A stretch of 64,000 nucleotides of DNA. It comes from Ixodes scapularis (taxonomy: Eukaryota; Arthropoda; Arachnida; Ixodida; Ixodidae). A program made the translations under genes and the position numbers. The notes below the pieces were generated by a model that saw nothing but the letters and a program-made list of their open reading frames with translations, did not search any database and was not told the DNA's origin. The DNA lies in assembly GCF_016920785.2 (NCBI RefSeq), contig NW_024609839.1, positions 10,628,196 through 10,692,195 on the forward strand, read 5' to 3'. Of this stretch, positions 13,378 through 25,560 are shown one piece after another (position 1 is the first letter of the stretch; each line of letters begins with the position of its first letter).

Positions 13378-13558
13378 ACGACGGTCTGCAAACAGATTCG
13401 AGCCTGAGTCACCGCGAGATCCGTGCTTCGAATGCCGCATGGCAATGAGTTCAAGGAGAAAACTTGGGCACGCGGCGTTCAAACCACGGGTATTGCGGTG
13501 ACTCCTGTTTGCAAACTGTCGTTTGTATGATGTATACGAGCAGTGTGACTCCGGCTTA
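13378..13558 (-). repeat. Palindromic repeat family, copy B
   Basis: This is the inverted-orientation relative of copy A at 5.6 kb, with the same internal GAGTCACCGC palindromy and the same CATACAAACGACA flank. The two copies lie about 7.8 kb apart in opposite orientation. Confidence 0.7.
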
Positions 13559-13689
13559 TGGTGTGCAGAAGGCAGGGGGTGGTGTGCATTCCAAATGCTT
13601 TGCTCAATCACTTTTACTAAAGCTCTTCTTAAAAACACAGAATTCAAATTTGGTGCGAGTGTATGAGTGTGTGTGTGGGAAGCGGTAAC

Positions 13690-13712
13690 GGGGGGGGGGG
13701 GGGGGGGGGGGG
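13690..13712. repeat. Poly-G tract, 23 G
   Basis: An uninterrupted run of G equal in length to the tract at 2075-2097. Confidence 0.95.
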
Positions 13713-14027
13713 TACAACATTTCCACTATGAACTTCCGGCCACCGCCGTTTAAAGTATTCTGGTGAATTTCTACGTTGTTCCTATACTAGATATTTCAAT
13801 AGTTGTCGGGGCTTTTTTTCTTTTCGAGAAAACCCTCCAATAAAATATGATTTTCCGTTGTCAAAAAATACCTATATTTTAACCAAACATTTTTGAGTCT
13901 TTAGATCGACTCTTCAAGTGGCTAGACCACTACAGAAACACGAACCCAAAGACAAATTATAAGTTTTCTTTTCTTACAGTATTTCCTATCCTATTTTGTA
14001 GAGCACGCTCTACACAAATGAAGGTAA

Positions 14028-14133
14028 GGCAAACGACGAGGACAAGTAGAACACATTTCCACCTCTCCTACTTGTTCTCGCCTTTTGCGCTACCTGTATC
14101 TCTGTAATGTAAACCAACTAGCCCGTCATATGA
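14028..14133 (+). mobile_element. Penelope-like element end fragment (putative)
   Basis: A short hairpin (CGACGAGGACAAGTAG pairing with CTACTTGTTCTCG) is followed by ACCAACTAGCCCGTCA. The same AACCAACTAGCCCGTCA motif ends a related fragment at 17.2-17.4 kb. Assignment to Penelope-like elements is inferred from resemblance to the 50.7-51.4 kb copies and to the usual snap-back ends of that group. Another retroelement end is possible. Confidence 0.4.
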
Positions 14134-17100
14134 TTTCAGCACGCTTTCTTTATTTCTTTCTCTCCTCTCCTCTTTATTTTCGCCTGAATCGGGAATAAAG
14201 TCAGCCATAGTTACGCCCCAAGTAATCTCTCGGCCGCGCAGCCCCAAGATCCCTGTGGGGTCTGGAATCCATTAAATCCTCCTGACAGAAGCATTTTCTC
14301 TATGCGCCTCGTTACGGAATGCGCTCGCCTTCTCTCCTTATTTCCCTAGTGCGATACCAATTTCCCCGATACTTTTAATATCCTTTTTTTTTCTCTCTCT
14401 CTCTCTTTTATCTCCTTTCTGGTTCGCGATGCTCGAGCGGATACTTGGAGCGTTGCAATGGGTGAAGATCTCAGAGCGCTGTTCATCGATCGTGCCGCTC
14501 GCTCGGTCGGGCCAGGCTAGTACTTTAAACTGTAATTAGTGCGTTTGCAATCTCGCTGGCGGTACGATTCACGGGCTCAATACATTTCGGTTGTATGAGA
14601 ATTGCTTTTTTTTTTTTTTAACGTGTGATATTCAAAGCTCGCGTTGTTCTTCTCGCTCTTGTCACTGACAGAATACCAACGACAGTGAGGTCCATCGGTT
14701 GTCCGGCCTCTAGCGAGACCGTCTTATACCTTCGATGGCGCTTCGGCGCCTCGTGACCCTCGAGCGTGCACGCGCAGCCAAAGTACCACGGACGGCAACG
14801 AGCGCAAGCTGGGGTCCAAGTATCCAAGAGAGACGCTCTGACGTTTTTATTATTTCAGTTATTAGAGTTGTTTTCCAAGCGCGTCTCTGCAACGCGTGTC
14901 TGTTTTTTCATAAACTCCCTGTTATCACGCTGTGCTTTCCGACAGCTTAAGAAATGCAGGCTATGTATTTATATGGTAACGCTTATTTCTTCGTCATCCG
15001 ATCTTCGGTGTTCATATCATTTGATAATTGACTTCTGGAAGATGATCCGAGCTCGCCTTACCCTACGTTATTTTCTTTATTTTGTTTAGGTTATTAATTA
15101 CTCTATGGTTATTAGTAACGCTACTTGAGGTTGCAGAAACAAAAAAAATATATAACTAACACTGTCCATCATTTTTTCGTGAACAACTGGCAAAACTAAT
15201 TGTTTGGATTCATTAAAGTTACTGACAGAATGTGAACTGCACAAAGGTATTTAATTTACCCTACTTCGAAGTAGCGCATCCTACCTTTTACGATACTATG
15301 GCGATTCAGAGTGCACGAAAAGCCAAAGCACGACGAAAGGCAAAAAGGCAGCGAGAATGTTCATGTCCTGCATTCGAGGGAGACGCCTCGCTGTTCTGAT
15401 CGTCGAGCGCGAGCTTTCGGAAGGCTCACGGAACGTACATTATGCACCATCGAGACGAACGTTCGAGAACTTCAAACAACACGTCCAATCAGACAGTTCC
15501 GCGAATGCCTCTTATTCATAATTGCAATGTTTATATCTTTGGACCGGGAAACTGAATCGATGATCGACTAATGAAACATGAATCCAGGAAAAATGTTACT
15601 ATTCCCCCTTTGATGTTCGCCACCATTTTGTGGTCGCCGACACCCTAAGAAACGCCCATTATGCTCATGTATTTTGCTTCGTGAGTCCTTTGACGGAAAC
15701 CTTACCTACTCATAGACGCTTTGCACACGCCCCGCCAGATTACAGCCGCCATTGCTGACCTTCTCTCGTCTTAGCGAGATATCGAGCCAGTGAAGCGCGC
15801 TGTGACGAGCCTCCACAAGGGCCAATGCTAGGGAGAAGAACGCGATCCAATTTAAAATGGCAATAACAGTTCTTCCGCGGTAATAGTGGAGCGAAAAGAT
15901 CAATATGAGAGGGAACGAAAACTGAAGGTCGATTATGGCGGCGCCCTTGCACAGCCGCTGCATATCGACTCTGTTGAAATCATATTGACTGCAGGGAACT
16001 AATACGATGCTCAAGCTTGCCTCGCCCCGTTTTTATGCTGTCAGTGACCTTGGAAACCCGAAGTTATCACTAACGTTTCAGAACACGTATGATCGGCATC
16101 CTCATATAAGTCAGTGTGAGGAACACCGTACCTTTGCAGGAGATCGCGCACTCTCGGAAGTCGCAATATCAGTAACGAAAAACACGCGATATGGCCTCGA
16201 CAATACATAGTATCCTGTATTCCACACTGGGTTACACACAAGAAAATCCGCAACAGCCTCGTTTATTTGGTTGACTCTCCATGCAGGCAAGGACCCCGCC
16301 CCCTTTTCTTTCCGTCTTTTTGGTGGCGTGACCCGGGGCGACATGAGTGATAGCTGGCAGGCCAGGCTGCGCCCCTGTCGCGCCGGACGCCGTCCGTGCA
16401 ACCAGCAGAAGTGCTTGCCGCTGCTCTTACTCGGCCCTCACGTGACGCGGGAGAATCAATCACGAGCGCGCCCTTAATGGAACGAAAGCGGAGGGCTGCA
16501 GACTGGGGAACTGTAAGGGAAAGCGACAGAAGCTTCCACGAGGTCCGACTGCCGGGGTTTCTGGGTACAGAGTGTGATCCATGGAGCTGGCGCCTTTGAA
16601 GGGTGCAGAGCAATAGGAATGGGGTTTAGCTGTATATTGCTCGCTCTTTAGAGTGAATGCCTCGTGGGTACGTGCGGTTCGCTTTGGGTACTTTATTTGC
16701 ACTTGTCTTCGATGTTCGATTGAATAAAAGGTCTGTGTAGTCTATACCATGAAGTCCTACAATTTTTTCGTGTCTGTGTACCGTGACGTGCTGCAGGCTG
16801 TGGTACATGCTTGTACTCTGCTCCTTGAACTATGGCAAACTTCGTTATTGATTAATAATTGTAACTGCGGAAACAAACCGCCAGACCGAGTGATTAAGCA
16901 CTGTCATCCTTGTAGTTAATTCGATAGGTCTAGTGAACCTGACACAAATGAATACTAGCTCTCCCCTACGTCATTACTTTAGCGTCGACGTTGTGATGGC
17001 CACTCAGTGAAAGTGTCTTGGAAGGTCATTGCCACTCTCAGCCTGCGCCCAGGCGTAACGTATGCCGGTGGGACTGCCAGTGAATAGCACATCCCTTTTC

Positions 17101-17190
17101 TTTTTTGAGCCATTCGCGTAAATTAGGATATTATGTCTATTGCTTGAAAATATAATTTAAAAGATAGTTTCACTACACGGTTAAAAATAA
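14134..17190. other. No supported gene
   Basis: No recognisable protein motif or repeat boundary was found. Open frames of 60-116 codons on both strands lack domain signatures. Confidence 0.45.
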
Positions 17191-17195
17191 AGCTA

Positions 17196-17391
17196 AAGAC
17201 GAGAACAAGTAGAAGACAAAGACACCGACATGCGCCGACTCAATTGATGTTTAGTGAAGATTCAAAGGAAGAAGTGCAAAGGTATGCACGAAATGACAAA
17301 GAAGACTAACCAAGACGAAAGAAAGACGTCGCAGCCTCAGGTTGTGGTCTTTAATTGTGTAATGTATAACCAACTAGCCCGTCACATGATC
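17196..17391 (+). mobile_element. Penelope-like element end fragment (putative)
   Basis: It contains GAGAACAAGTAGAAGACAAA, then GCGCCGACTCAATTGATGTT, and ends AACCAACTAGCCCGTCA. The middle motif resembles GCGCTAACTTTCAACTGATT in the Penelope-like pair near 50.8 kb, and the end matches the fragment at 14.1 kb. No coding sequence is retained. Confidence 0.4.
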
Positions 17392-17859
17392 TTGATACTT
17401 CCATTCTTCGAATGCTAATAAGCGGCGCGATTGTCTCCAAATATCTGCTTCCTCGCACAAAATGTGCGCAGTGCAGGTGAAGACACGAGCTGGTGCGCGT
17501 GGCCTTAGCGAATGCGTTCATTCAGGAGTGTTCGTGTATAATAAATTTATAACGCATAACTTATGAGATGAGGCGTAGACACGTCGGCCTGTGACACCGT
17601 ATAGTCAAGGAGATTTTCTTAAACTTTTTAAGTATATTCTGCGTCGAAGCGACCGGTGGAGTCAAACATTATTTTCGGATTATGAATATTCTACTCACAG
17701 TAGAAAGAGAGAAACAAATTGGCAACGAGCTTTGCTTGCAAAGTTTAGTGGGTGATATGCGGTCCGAAAAACAGCGATCGCTTAGATTCCCTTCGAAGGC
17801 AGTAAAGAATTATGTTGGGAAGTGCGTAACATTCGTTTATTATTTAACGTCACGTGACC

Positions 17860-18260
17860 TGACGTCCTGATGACAAACTTTGGTGTCACGGGGACACACT
17901 ACCAAATGACGGCATGGTGTCACGGCGTGAACTTGTGATGCGACGTCGCTGTGCAGGCGACACCAGGACCTGAGACTGCCACATGACCTGATGTTCCACG
18001 ACGTTGTCCCGTGACGTGATGTTACCGCACAAAATCCCGGAGTCACATTACCTTAATCGATTTGTATACAACAAATTCATTCCCTGGTAAATTTAGCACA
18101 AAAAAATGCGCAGACAGTCAGACGGGCGGATGGGTCACATTTCGGGGTGTAGGGTTGCCCAGAAAATCGGTAGGTTGTCGTCGCCTCCTACTCGACAGAT
18201 GTGCGGCGCAGTGTAGCGTCGACCACGTCAATTACGTCACGTGAGACGTGACGTCAGCGT
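17860..18260. repeat. Irregular TGACGTCA/CACGTGA-rich minisatellite
   Basis: The segment is dominated by irregular repeats of GTGACGTCA, GGTGTCACG and CACGTGACCTGA words. A similar array lies at 59.4-59.65 kb and a short one near 4.03 kb. The CRE and E-box matches follow from the repeat and are not evidence of a promoter. Confidence 0.55.
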
Positions 18261-21200
18261 GACCGTGTTATGACGCTCGCTAACTAATGTTTGCAGAGAG
18301 GAGCGCGGCCCTTTCGGCGGTATGGGGAATGCCCCCCTTCTCCCCTATATCGGTTTTAGGCTCACAAATTGGCGTCTAGATGGCACTCGGGAGAGATTAG
18401 CGGCGCCGATATACACGGGCGCTCTTCCACCTCGGCAATAAATAACCCGAGCGGTGGGCTGAGCAAGGCTGGGAAAGAGAGAAAACCGGGAATGTGGTGG
18501 GGGAAACTGCGGATCACAGCAGCACGCATGCAGGCCACCGAAATTACGTGGTTTACTTTATATATGTACACATCTTTGTATGATCTGAGCCCACGTTTCG
18601 CGTCGGTCCGCTTTATTGTTTCGGATAAGGAGCTGGAGGCAAGGATAGGATAGGCTCCCGCATGGGCTCTGAGTCAGCCGTCCGATACGGGCTCTGGCAT
18701 ATGGCAGGTTATTCAACTTGGTTTTTTTTTTATAGATTATTTGGAGGGAGTGAGGAAAAGAAAGTTCAAAGAAACGAAAGAAATGCTTAGGTGGGGGGAA
18801 GAGAAGACCGGATGGGGAGGAGGCAGGAGTGTGTTATCGTGGAGACGGTTGGGGAGTTTGGGAAGGGATCTGTTGCTCCGCTGATGAAGGGTTGATGGAC
18901 GTCCGGATCGATGCTGTGCGAAGCTGCCGTACCATCCGCCCGGAGAAACCTCGAGAGCCGTGCACCGAATAAATATTTCCGAATATACGATTAAATGCCA
19001 GTTTTTACGCGTTGGACTGAGTGTAACTAAATTGTTGCTTCGTTGCTTCTGTAATAAGTTTTCAGCTCCTTAGGCATCCCGGACAGACGCGGTTCAAAGG
19101 ATACACTTTACATCGAATAATATTATTATCTTCGTTGAGATATATGAGGGCACCTTTGCCGAGTATAATTAAAAGCAAAATAAAAAGTTCGAGAGAACAT
19201 CTCGGTCTAGCTCAGTTTGCAGACCACTTTTTTACAGTCGCTGACATGTTAAGAAACACAGGGCGTGGCAAACTCCAGGCATGTCATTATCGCTCCTCAG
19301 CGAATGAGAGAGCAGCATTAGCTTATGAAAAGGCAGAAGAGCCTATCACGATGCAATTAAGAATCATAATAGGCAAAGGCCTGCGTTTCTTCATTTGTCT
19401 TGACTATAGCGTTTTGTTTGTTTGGCTATGGTAGGGCTTCTTGGTTTTTCAAAGTGACTAGGTGGGGACAAAGGGAGCATGGTAAGGATTCTCGCGCAGC
19501 CCTGATGTCATTGCTCAGGGCACCAGTGACGTCGAAAAAGAGAAGACCACGCTGCATTCTTTTTTCCAGCCGCGGGTGCTGCGCTCCGTGGCGTGCCGGC
19601 GTTCCATTAGTGTCGGAAGCCCGGACCATCGATTATGACGTGGGAGGGGAGAGGTGATGGCCGGGTCTGAGGTGACATCGGCGCTATTCAAGACCTGCCA
19701 TTTCCGGTCACGTGAGCCCCACGAGGCCCGAGTTTGAGCTTATCACGACTGCCCGGATTTTGGCCAACGGTTTCAGTTGGCCGGCGTTTCCCGGATAGGC
19801 TGAGAAAGGTGCTCGTTCAACAGACAAATGACAAAGAGAAAGAAAGAAAGTTGCACGAAGAAGCGAAAGGTTTAAATATAAAGCTAGTGTTGGCGGGTCA
19901 AGAACGGAATTTAGAAAACCAAGACTTAAGGGTCGGAATTTCGCCTTTCATCCAATGTTTCTTCCACAAGAGCAGTTTGGCCTGTCATTGGCTTCAAAAA
20001 GAAAAAAACGGACACGACTGCTATTCCCTGCACAAATATGTGTTGTTATTTTGTTTGCACAGATATGGTTGAGAAAGTGAATGATGCGGTTGAGAATCAA
20101 CTCAATAATATTAGTCACTATAAATTTGCTCGCAAGCAACACGAGAAATACAACACCCCTGGCCGCACCGATCTTTTTGGGATCCATGTTATGTCACACC
20201 CCTATGAGGTTTGGTGTCTAGTATTTTATATGCATATATGAAAACAGTCACACGACTCTCCGGTGTTACTCTGATTCGGGAGAACGAGGGAGAGGGGGTA
20301 TTTTGACACCACATTAGATGGCCTCGCACGAAGAAACATATTTCTGGCGCCACGGAAGTACTTTAAACAAAACGCACGCCTCGGTGTTATACCTCGAAGT
20401 GCCAGCGAGGCGTGCCAGCGAGACCTTAGCAGTCTTGGGCGGGATCGCGACACAAATGTATTGTGATAGTATTTCAGAAATGCATTATGTACTTATACAT
20501 CTGTATCTCGGTACACTTTTTTAACTGTATTTTGTACTTCTGTACCCAAACATATTTTCAGCTGCATTCCTGGTTTCGCGATACTTTTAGGGTCGATGTA
20601 TTTCGCCACAATTTTAAAATCATTTTTACCCTTCACATAGAAGGTCAAAATGGAGTTTCGTCCGGCACGTTTTGCATCTCAGACCCTAAACGATTTCCTT
20701 GTTTATCCTACAAAAGTTAAAAACTGTTTTCTCGCTCCTTAGGTGGTCGATTATTTCTGTGGGTTAGAAAATCTGAAGGGCCAGTCAGGCGTGCTCCACT
20801 ACCAGATAAATGAATACGCCTTCACTGAACTTCGCTCTACGGTGTCGTTGTAAAGTCAGCGCTGAAAGAGCCACCCGGATTAAGCATTATCATAGTGACT
20901 TCGCGAGGTATTTTGGGAGGACACAAAACTGATTTAGAGGTCATGAGAATTTCGTCTCAGAAGCATAAGAGATGCCGAAATAAAACCGCGCTCGAGCCAT
21001 GGTTCAAAAATCGTTTACTTTCTTATACATCGCAAAATTGAAGATGTGAATCCTGCGGTAAATTTAATGAAAGCCAAAAATCCGTCAACGTCAAAATTAG
21101 GGCTGCGCCTTGCAATTATTACTTGCTTGCTTGTTCAAAATGAAAATATCGTATCCTAGGTTACGCTTCTTTCTTCGTCGTATACACTAAAGGCTGTACC

Positions 21201-21366
21201 CAAACATCTACAATAATGCTTTTATAACAATGTTCTTCAAGGTTTGTATTTCTGCCGCAGCAAGATTCATTCCTCAACTTGTATTTTAAAATACTTTCAT
21301 ATTTTTCACATGTATTTGTTATGGCTACTGTGATAATTTTTTTATAAATGTACGTTAGTATTATTA
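18261..21366. other. No supported gene
   Basis: No gene or large repeat structure was recognised. A 12-bp duplication (GTGCCAGCGAGGC twice) occurs near 20.40 kb. Confidence 0.45.
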
Positions 21367-21463
21367 CATTGACTTAAAGCGAAAGAAACACACAAGAGGA
21401 CGAAACAGACGAAACAGCTTGTCGTCTGTTTCGTCCTCTTGTGTGTTTCTTTCGTTTTAAGTC
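21367..21463. repeat. Near-perfect hairpin, 44-bp arms, 9-base loop
   Basis: The left arm TTGACTTAAAGCGAAAGAAA and the right arm read inverted differ at one position over 44 bases. The arm continues through CACACAAGAGGACGAAACAG. The architecture matches the hairpins at 23.9, 37.2 and 57.4 kb and suggests a snap-back end of a Penelope-like element. Confidence 0.9.
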
Positions 21464-23095
21464 AACGTACATCACCAACACGCTCGAGTCTTTAATTAGT
21501 ATTATTATTTTAGCTCTTTTCGCTATGTATTCCAGTATTTGTATTTCCAAATGCGTTTGAGCGTATTTCTTCCCAACCCTGGCCCTTAGTGATTTTCTTG
21601 CGTTGCTTCTATTAGCGACTTACGCGAAATCACATAAGTCGCTATAGCGACCAGCACTAAAAGCCTTCGCGGCAGGTTCGTCCGCAAGCTTAAGCAAGCG
21701 GGTTGAGTATTTACAGCACATGGTGGTATAAACACAAAACTGTGAAAGTAGGCTGGAAAGCGCGTGATGGAAAGCGCCAATAGCTTCCCTAAACACTGAC
21801 CATGTGGCCCTTCCATAAAAGCAAGCTGACCTGCCACGTGCCGGGCGGGGGTATCTCATTCCAGGTCTCTTAGCCGCACCATTGTGCAGCTCGGTAATGA
21901 CAGTCGATCGGACCCCGAGACAACCTGCTTCTGAACACCGAAGTGAAGGGGAGCCCAGAATCAAGTAGGACACAAAGGAGCCACGACGGCGTCCTCGATT
22001 TGAGAGGGGACAAACGACAAACGCAATTGGTGCCGCCATTATTTTTTTTCCCCCTACGCGGGAGCTCTCGTGAATAAAAGGCGCTGTGATTGAACTGGAT
22101 GCGGGCCAGCAAAGCAGACGACGGCGTACGCACGTGCTCTTTCTCGATACATGTACTCCCCCAGACGGAAACCTACTTTCTTTTCTCGCCATTAGCGAGG
22201 GGCGGGAGCGGAGGCGAGGGTGACTCAGAGCCCGGAAAAATGTCGGGGTCTCGACTCGGATGCCCGCTTGATTGCGAGTCCGGTGGCAACGGCGTCCGAT
22301 GGGGCGTCCCCGGTATTCTGGAAGGGACGGGAGAACCCTCTGTGGGGACACCTTGATTGAATATGACGCCGATGCGAAGTCTCCCCAAAACCTGCGGCCT
22401 GGCGGTTCACATCCCCATTTTATTGACTGAGAAAGTTTTTGAGCGTTGCGGTTGTCGTTTCTGGTGGCTGTCAATGGGATTGGTCTTCGTTCGCGATTCA
22501 GGTGGACATGCCTCGCATTTCTCTCGGAGACCGTCCTTGAGTGCATCGGCAGGGTGGGGCGTTCGTGGGAGGGGAGCGGGTGCCAAAACAAGGGCGGTGA
22601 GATGAAAGAAGGCGATTGAGTTTTGATTTGGGTTCCAAAGCTCGTGAATTGGTGCATTTGCTGTTGCTCAAGCTCGACGATTGAACATACCCCCGAGTAT
22701 GAGCGCGGAGCTTTCGAAGGTGCATTTGTGTGTTTAGCAATTCGAACCTATAGGACTCTAGGAGGATCGAAGGCGCCGAGCGACAGGGTGCTCGAGAGAT
22801 TAATGAAAACTGAGGAAAATTTGAAAGACGTTTACACTCTTTTTTGATGCGAAATTAAATACCACCTCGAATTTTGCATTACATTATGCGATATGCGTTC
22901 CTTATTTTTTTAAGTGATTGTGACCGGAACTGGATCATCAACGTTTCTCTTGTATTTCCATGTTTTGATATTCATTTCTTTCCTCCCATTAAGATCCCGA
23001 ATGACTTTTTTTTTTTTTTTCACAGCACTTTTGTTCGGTTTGCGCGTGTAACCCTCGTCTATTAACTATTATACGCTATCGTCCAGGACGCCCCT
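21464..23095. other. No supported gene; one long unassigned open frame
   Basis: A 345-codon open frame runs on the minus strand from 22657 to 21620. It is rich in Arg, Ser and Pro, lies in locally GC-rich DNA and shows no recognisable domain, signal peptide or repeat. The opposite strand is also open in several places. GC-rich composition probably explains its length, so it is not called as a gene. Confidence 0.4.
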
Positions 23096-23100
23096 GGGCG

Positions 23101-23290
23101 CCCGGACACGAACTCACCCTGCGTCCCCTCTCAAGAAACTGCAACCGTCATCCCAACGTCTTCGAAACCTGGCCTCGATTATCAAGCTTTTTCACCCGGA
23201 TACGAACTGCCACACGCTTCCCTCTCACGAAAGCTCCAACCGTCATCCCCCCTTTTTTGAAACTTGGACTCGACCGTAGCATTGTATAAA
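23101..23290 (+). repeat. Tandem duplication, about 94 bp x 2
   Basis: Units begin CCCGGACACGAACT and CCCGGATACGAACT, 94 bases apart. They share CCAACCGTCATCCC-like and CGAAACYTGG blocks with roughly 75% similarity. Confidence 0.75.
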
Positions 23291-23469
23291 TACCACACGC
23301 GTTCATCTGTAAAAGTTCTTCCTGACGAAGGCCTGACTAAAAATTGAAGAATAAACCATGCGTTGGGTTGCTGTTTTCACCAAGGGTTTTCTTTTCTCCT
23401 GTTATACCCACGCCGTCGGCCCCCCGCCACCATGTCCGTTATATATATACAGAGGAGAGAGGAGTCAAG

Positions 23470-23660
23470 CCCAATTTCGTGAAGGCGTGCCTTGTGACGT
23501 CCCATAATGCAAGGCGCAGTGTTGCATTATGCGGCATCACAAATTAAAAAAAAAAAAAAACGATTTCAGTTTCTCCGCTAATTTTATCGGAGAATTGAAT
23601 TGGTGCATAGGTGCTTAACATGCCACAATGCAAGGCGCGCAGTGTTGCGTTATGGGACTC
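23470..23660. repeat. Small palindrome and its partial repeat
   Basis: CATAATGCAAGGCGCAGTGT begins a short imperfect palindrome that closes with TTGCATTATG. A second partial version (CACAATGCAAGGCGCGCAGT, then TTGCGTTATGGG) follows about 140 bases later. Confidence 0.6.
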
Positions 23661-23882
23661 TTAGGCGCCCGTTCCGGCATATACTGGTTACGCAGCCGCC
23701 GACGCCGCTAAATGCAGGGATGGGCACCGAAGTGCTGCGCTCTAAAAGAGAGAGAGAGAGATAAACAAAAAAATATATATAAATTACTGAGAATTATCGT
23801 CTCTCTATCAAAACGGACACTGACAGGGTATGTATGAAAAAACAGTGAGTGCGCAGGCGAGCTGGTGGAAGTTAATCATGAT

Positions 23883-24017
23883 GTAGAATTCCCGAGACTG
23901 TGGTAAAAGCTGGGAAACTTGGTCGAAGAAGAAGGACAGGGGAAAAGGCGTTATTTTCCCCTGTCCTTTTTCTTTGACCATGTTTCTCAGATTTTACCAC
24001 AGTCTCAGGTATTCTAC
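23883..24017. repeat. Hairpin, about 62-bp arms
   Basis: The left arm GTAGAATTCCCGAGACTGTG continues through TGGTAAAAGCTGGGAAAC and GGACAGGGGAAAA. It pairs with the right arm ending CACAGTCTCAGGTATTCTAC with few mismatches. It is a snap-back structure of the same type as those at 21.4, 37.2 and 57.4 kb. Confidence 0.85.
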
Positions 24018-24785
24018 GTAAAAAGGGTATTTATGCTCGCCAAGGTTTTTATTCGTACATGATGAGAGCCCAATTACCCACAAAACAAACCCAGGCTCAA
24101 AATTCGTTTTCTTTCCGCTCGAAAACCGCCGATCAAGAACTGGCCGATTTGAATCGCGCTTATTCTCTTCTCCGTGATCACGTGCAGTTTTCTATGGTTC
24201 AGACACAACAACCAAATCTAATCAAAGTCGTGGGCCATCGAAGGCCCACAAGCAATATTAGAAAATAAAAAAAAATATATGAAACGCATTTTTTTTGTGG
24301 CTTCTGAAAAGCTCTAATTACTTTGATTGGAAAGAAAAAGTTGCAAAGCTAACTTCCGTCAACCTCCCTCCTCCTCTATATCTCTTCTTCCTTCCAAGTC
24401 CAGTTTCGATTACAATTTCGAGCAGTTGCGTTTTTTTTGTTTTTTTTATTAAAATAAATATGACGCTGTAGCAAAATACTGACTGGATAGTCTGGTGACA
24501 CCATATTGAATCGCCTGGCAAAAAATAAAAAATATAAAGCATTTTGGGGGTTGTCAGTGTTCGCTTAAAGCGGTAGTGCAACGATTTTAATCTTTAAATA
24601 ATTTACCGTTTGCATTTTTATATTGCTTATTGGTCCACAAGTAAACGAAGACATGCATCCTTCCCGCGAAATATGGCTATTCCTCTGCGTAGTCACAACG
24701 GAAAAAAACGAAGCATTTCCCGATCTGCAGCCGCGTGTGGTGATTGCAGGAACAGCTGTTTGACGTACTCTGGGGGATGTCGGTT

Positions 24786-24810
24786 GTAGGTTAGGTTAGG
24801 TTAGGTTTGG
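24786..24810 (+). repeat. Short interstitial TTAGG-type telomere repeat
   Basis: Three exact TTAGG units are flanked by GTAGG and TTTGG. TTAGG is the ancestral arthropod telomere unit. The tract is very short and may be chance or a double-strand-break repair scar. Confidence 0.6.
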
Positions 24811-25516
24811 CGGCAACACGTCGTTAGAAGGCGCAGCCAGTCTTTTCGGCTGGCGCTCCAGTGCCCCGCAGAGGTTTGCTGCCGACTGTACGCTTGTTCC
24901 GCCCGTGTGTGGATATCAAAATCTCGGTATACAAGAAAAGTCTCCATAAAGCTACCCGTCACCAGCGAGTTTAGACCGGCTGAGCAAGAACGGAGAAATT
25001 CCTCATTTCACGGACAAAGATGGCCACAATACGGGGAGCTCTGCGCTACTTTCCCAGGGTGCAGTGTCTCTAGGTCTACCCAACGGTCTGCCGATGTCCC
25101 GTTCTGTGCCAAAAGCACACCTTGTGAATATATCTATGCATATATTAAAAAGCTTCAGCAACGTCTCTAGCATTGTTTGGAGATTTGGGTTTGTCCTTTG
25201 TCCCTCTTGTTCTCTTCTCGAGGGATTATTTTCGTAATGTTTAGCAGTTTAGTTTGTTCGAGGAGCAAAGAAGAGTCTGAAATTTTGTTTTATTTGTGTA
25301 CGATCGTATCCTTTGCGCGATCATGGGCGATGCCTACCGGGTCCAGTGTCTTGTTTCCGAACCGGTGTCCCCTGTTCAAAATCCAAAATCTCCTCTCTCA
25401 TTGTCTTCTGCGCGGGGAACTCCTCAGGGGCGCATGGTGTCAAAGACCAGCACGACGCCATGACGCCGCGTTGGTTGAGAACACGGTTAACACGGTGTTT
25501 AGAATCACAGGGATCG

Positions 25517-25560
25517 TGTCAGCTCCGGGTGGGCTCTATAGAGCCCACCCGAAGCTGACA
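25517..25560. repeat. 44-bp palindrome with no spacer
   Basis: The left half TGTCAGCTCCGGGTGGGCTC meets its inverse at CTATAG. There is only one mismatched pair across 22 bp per half. Confidence 0.95.
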
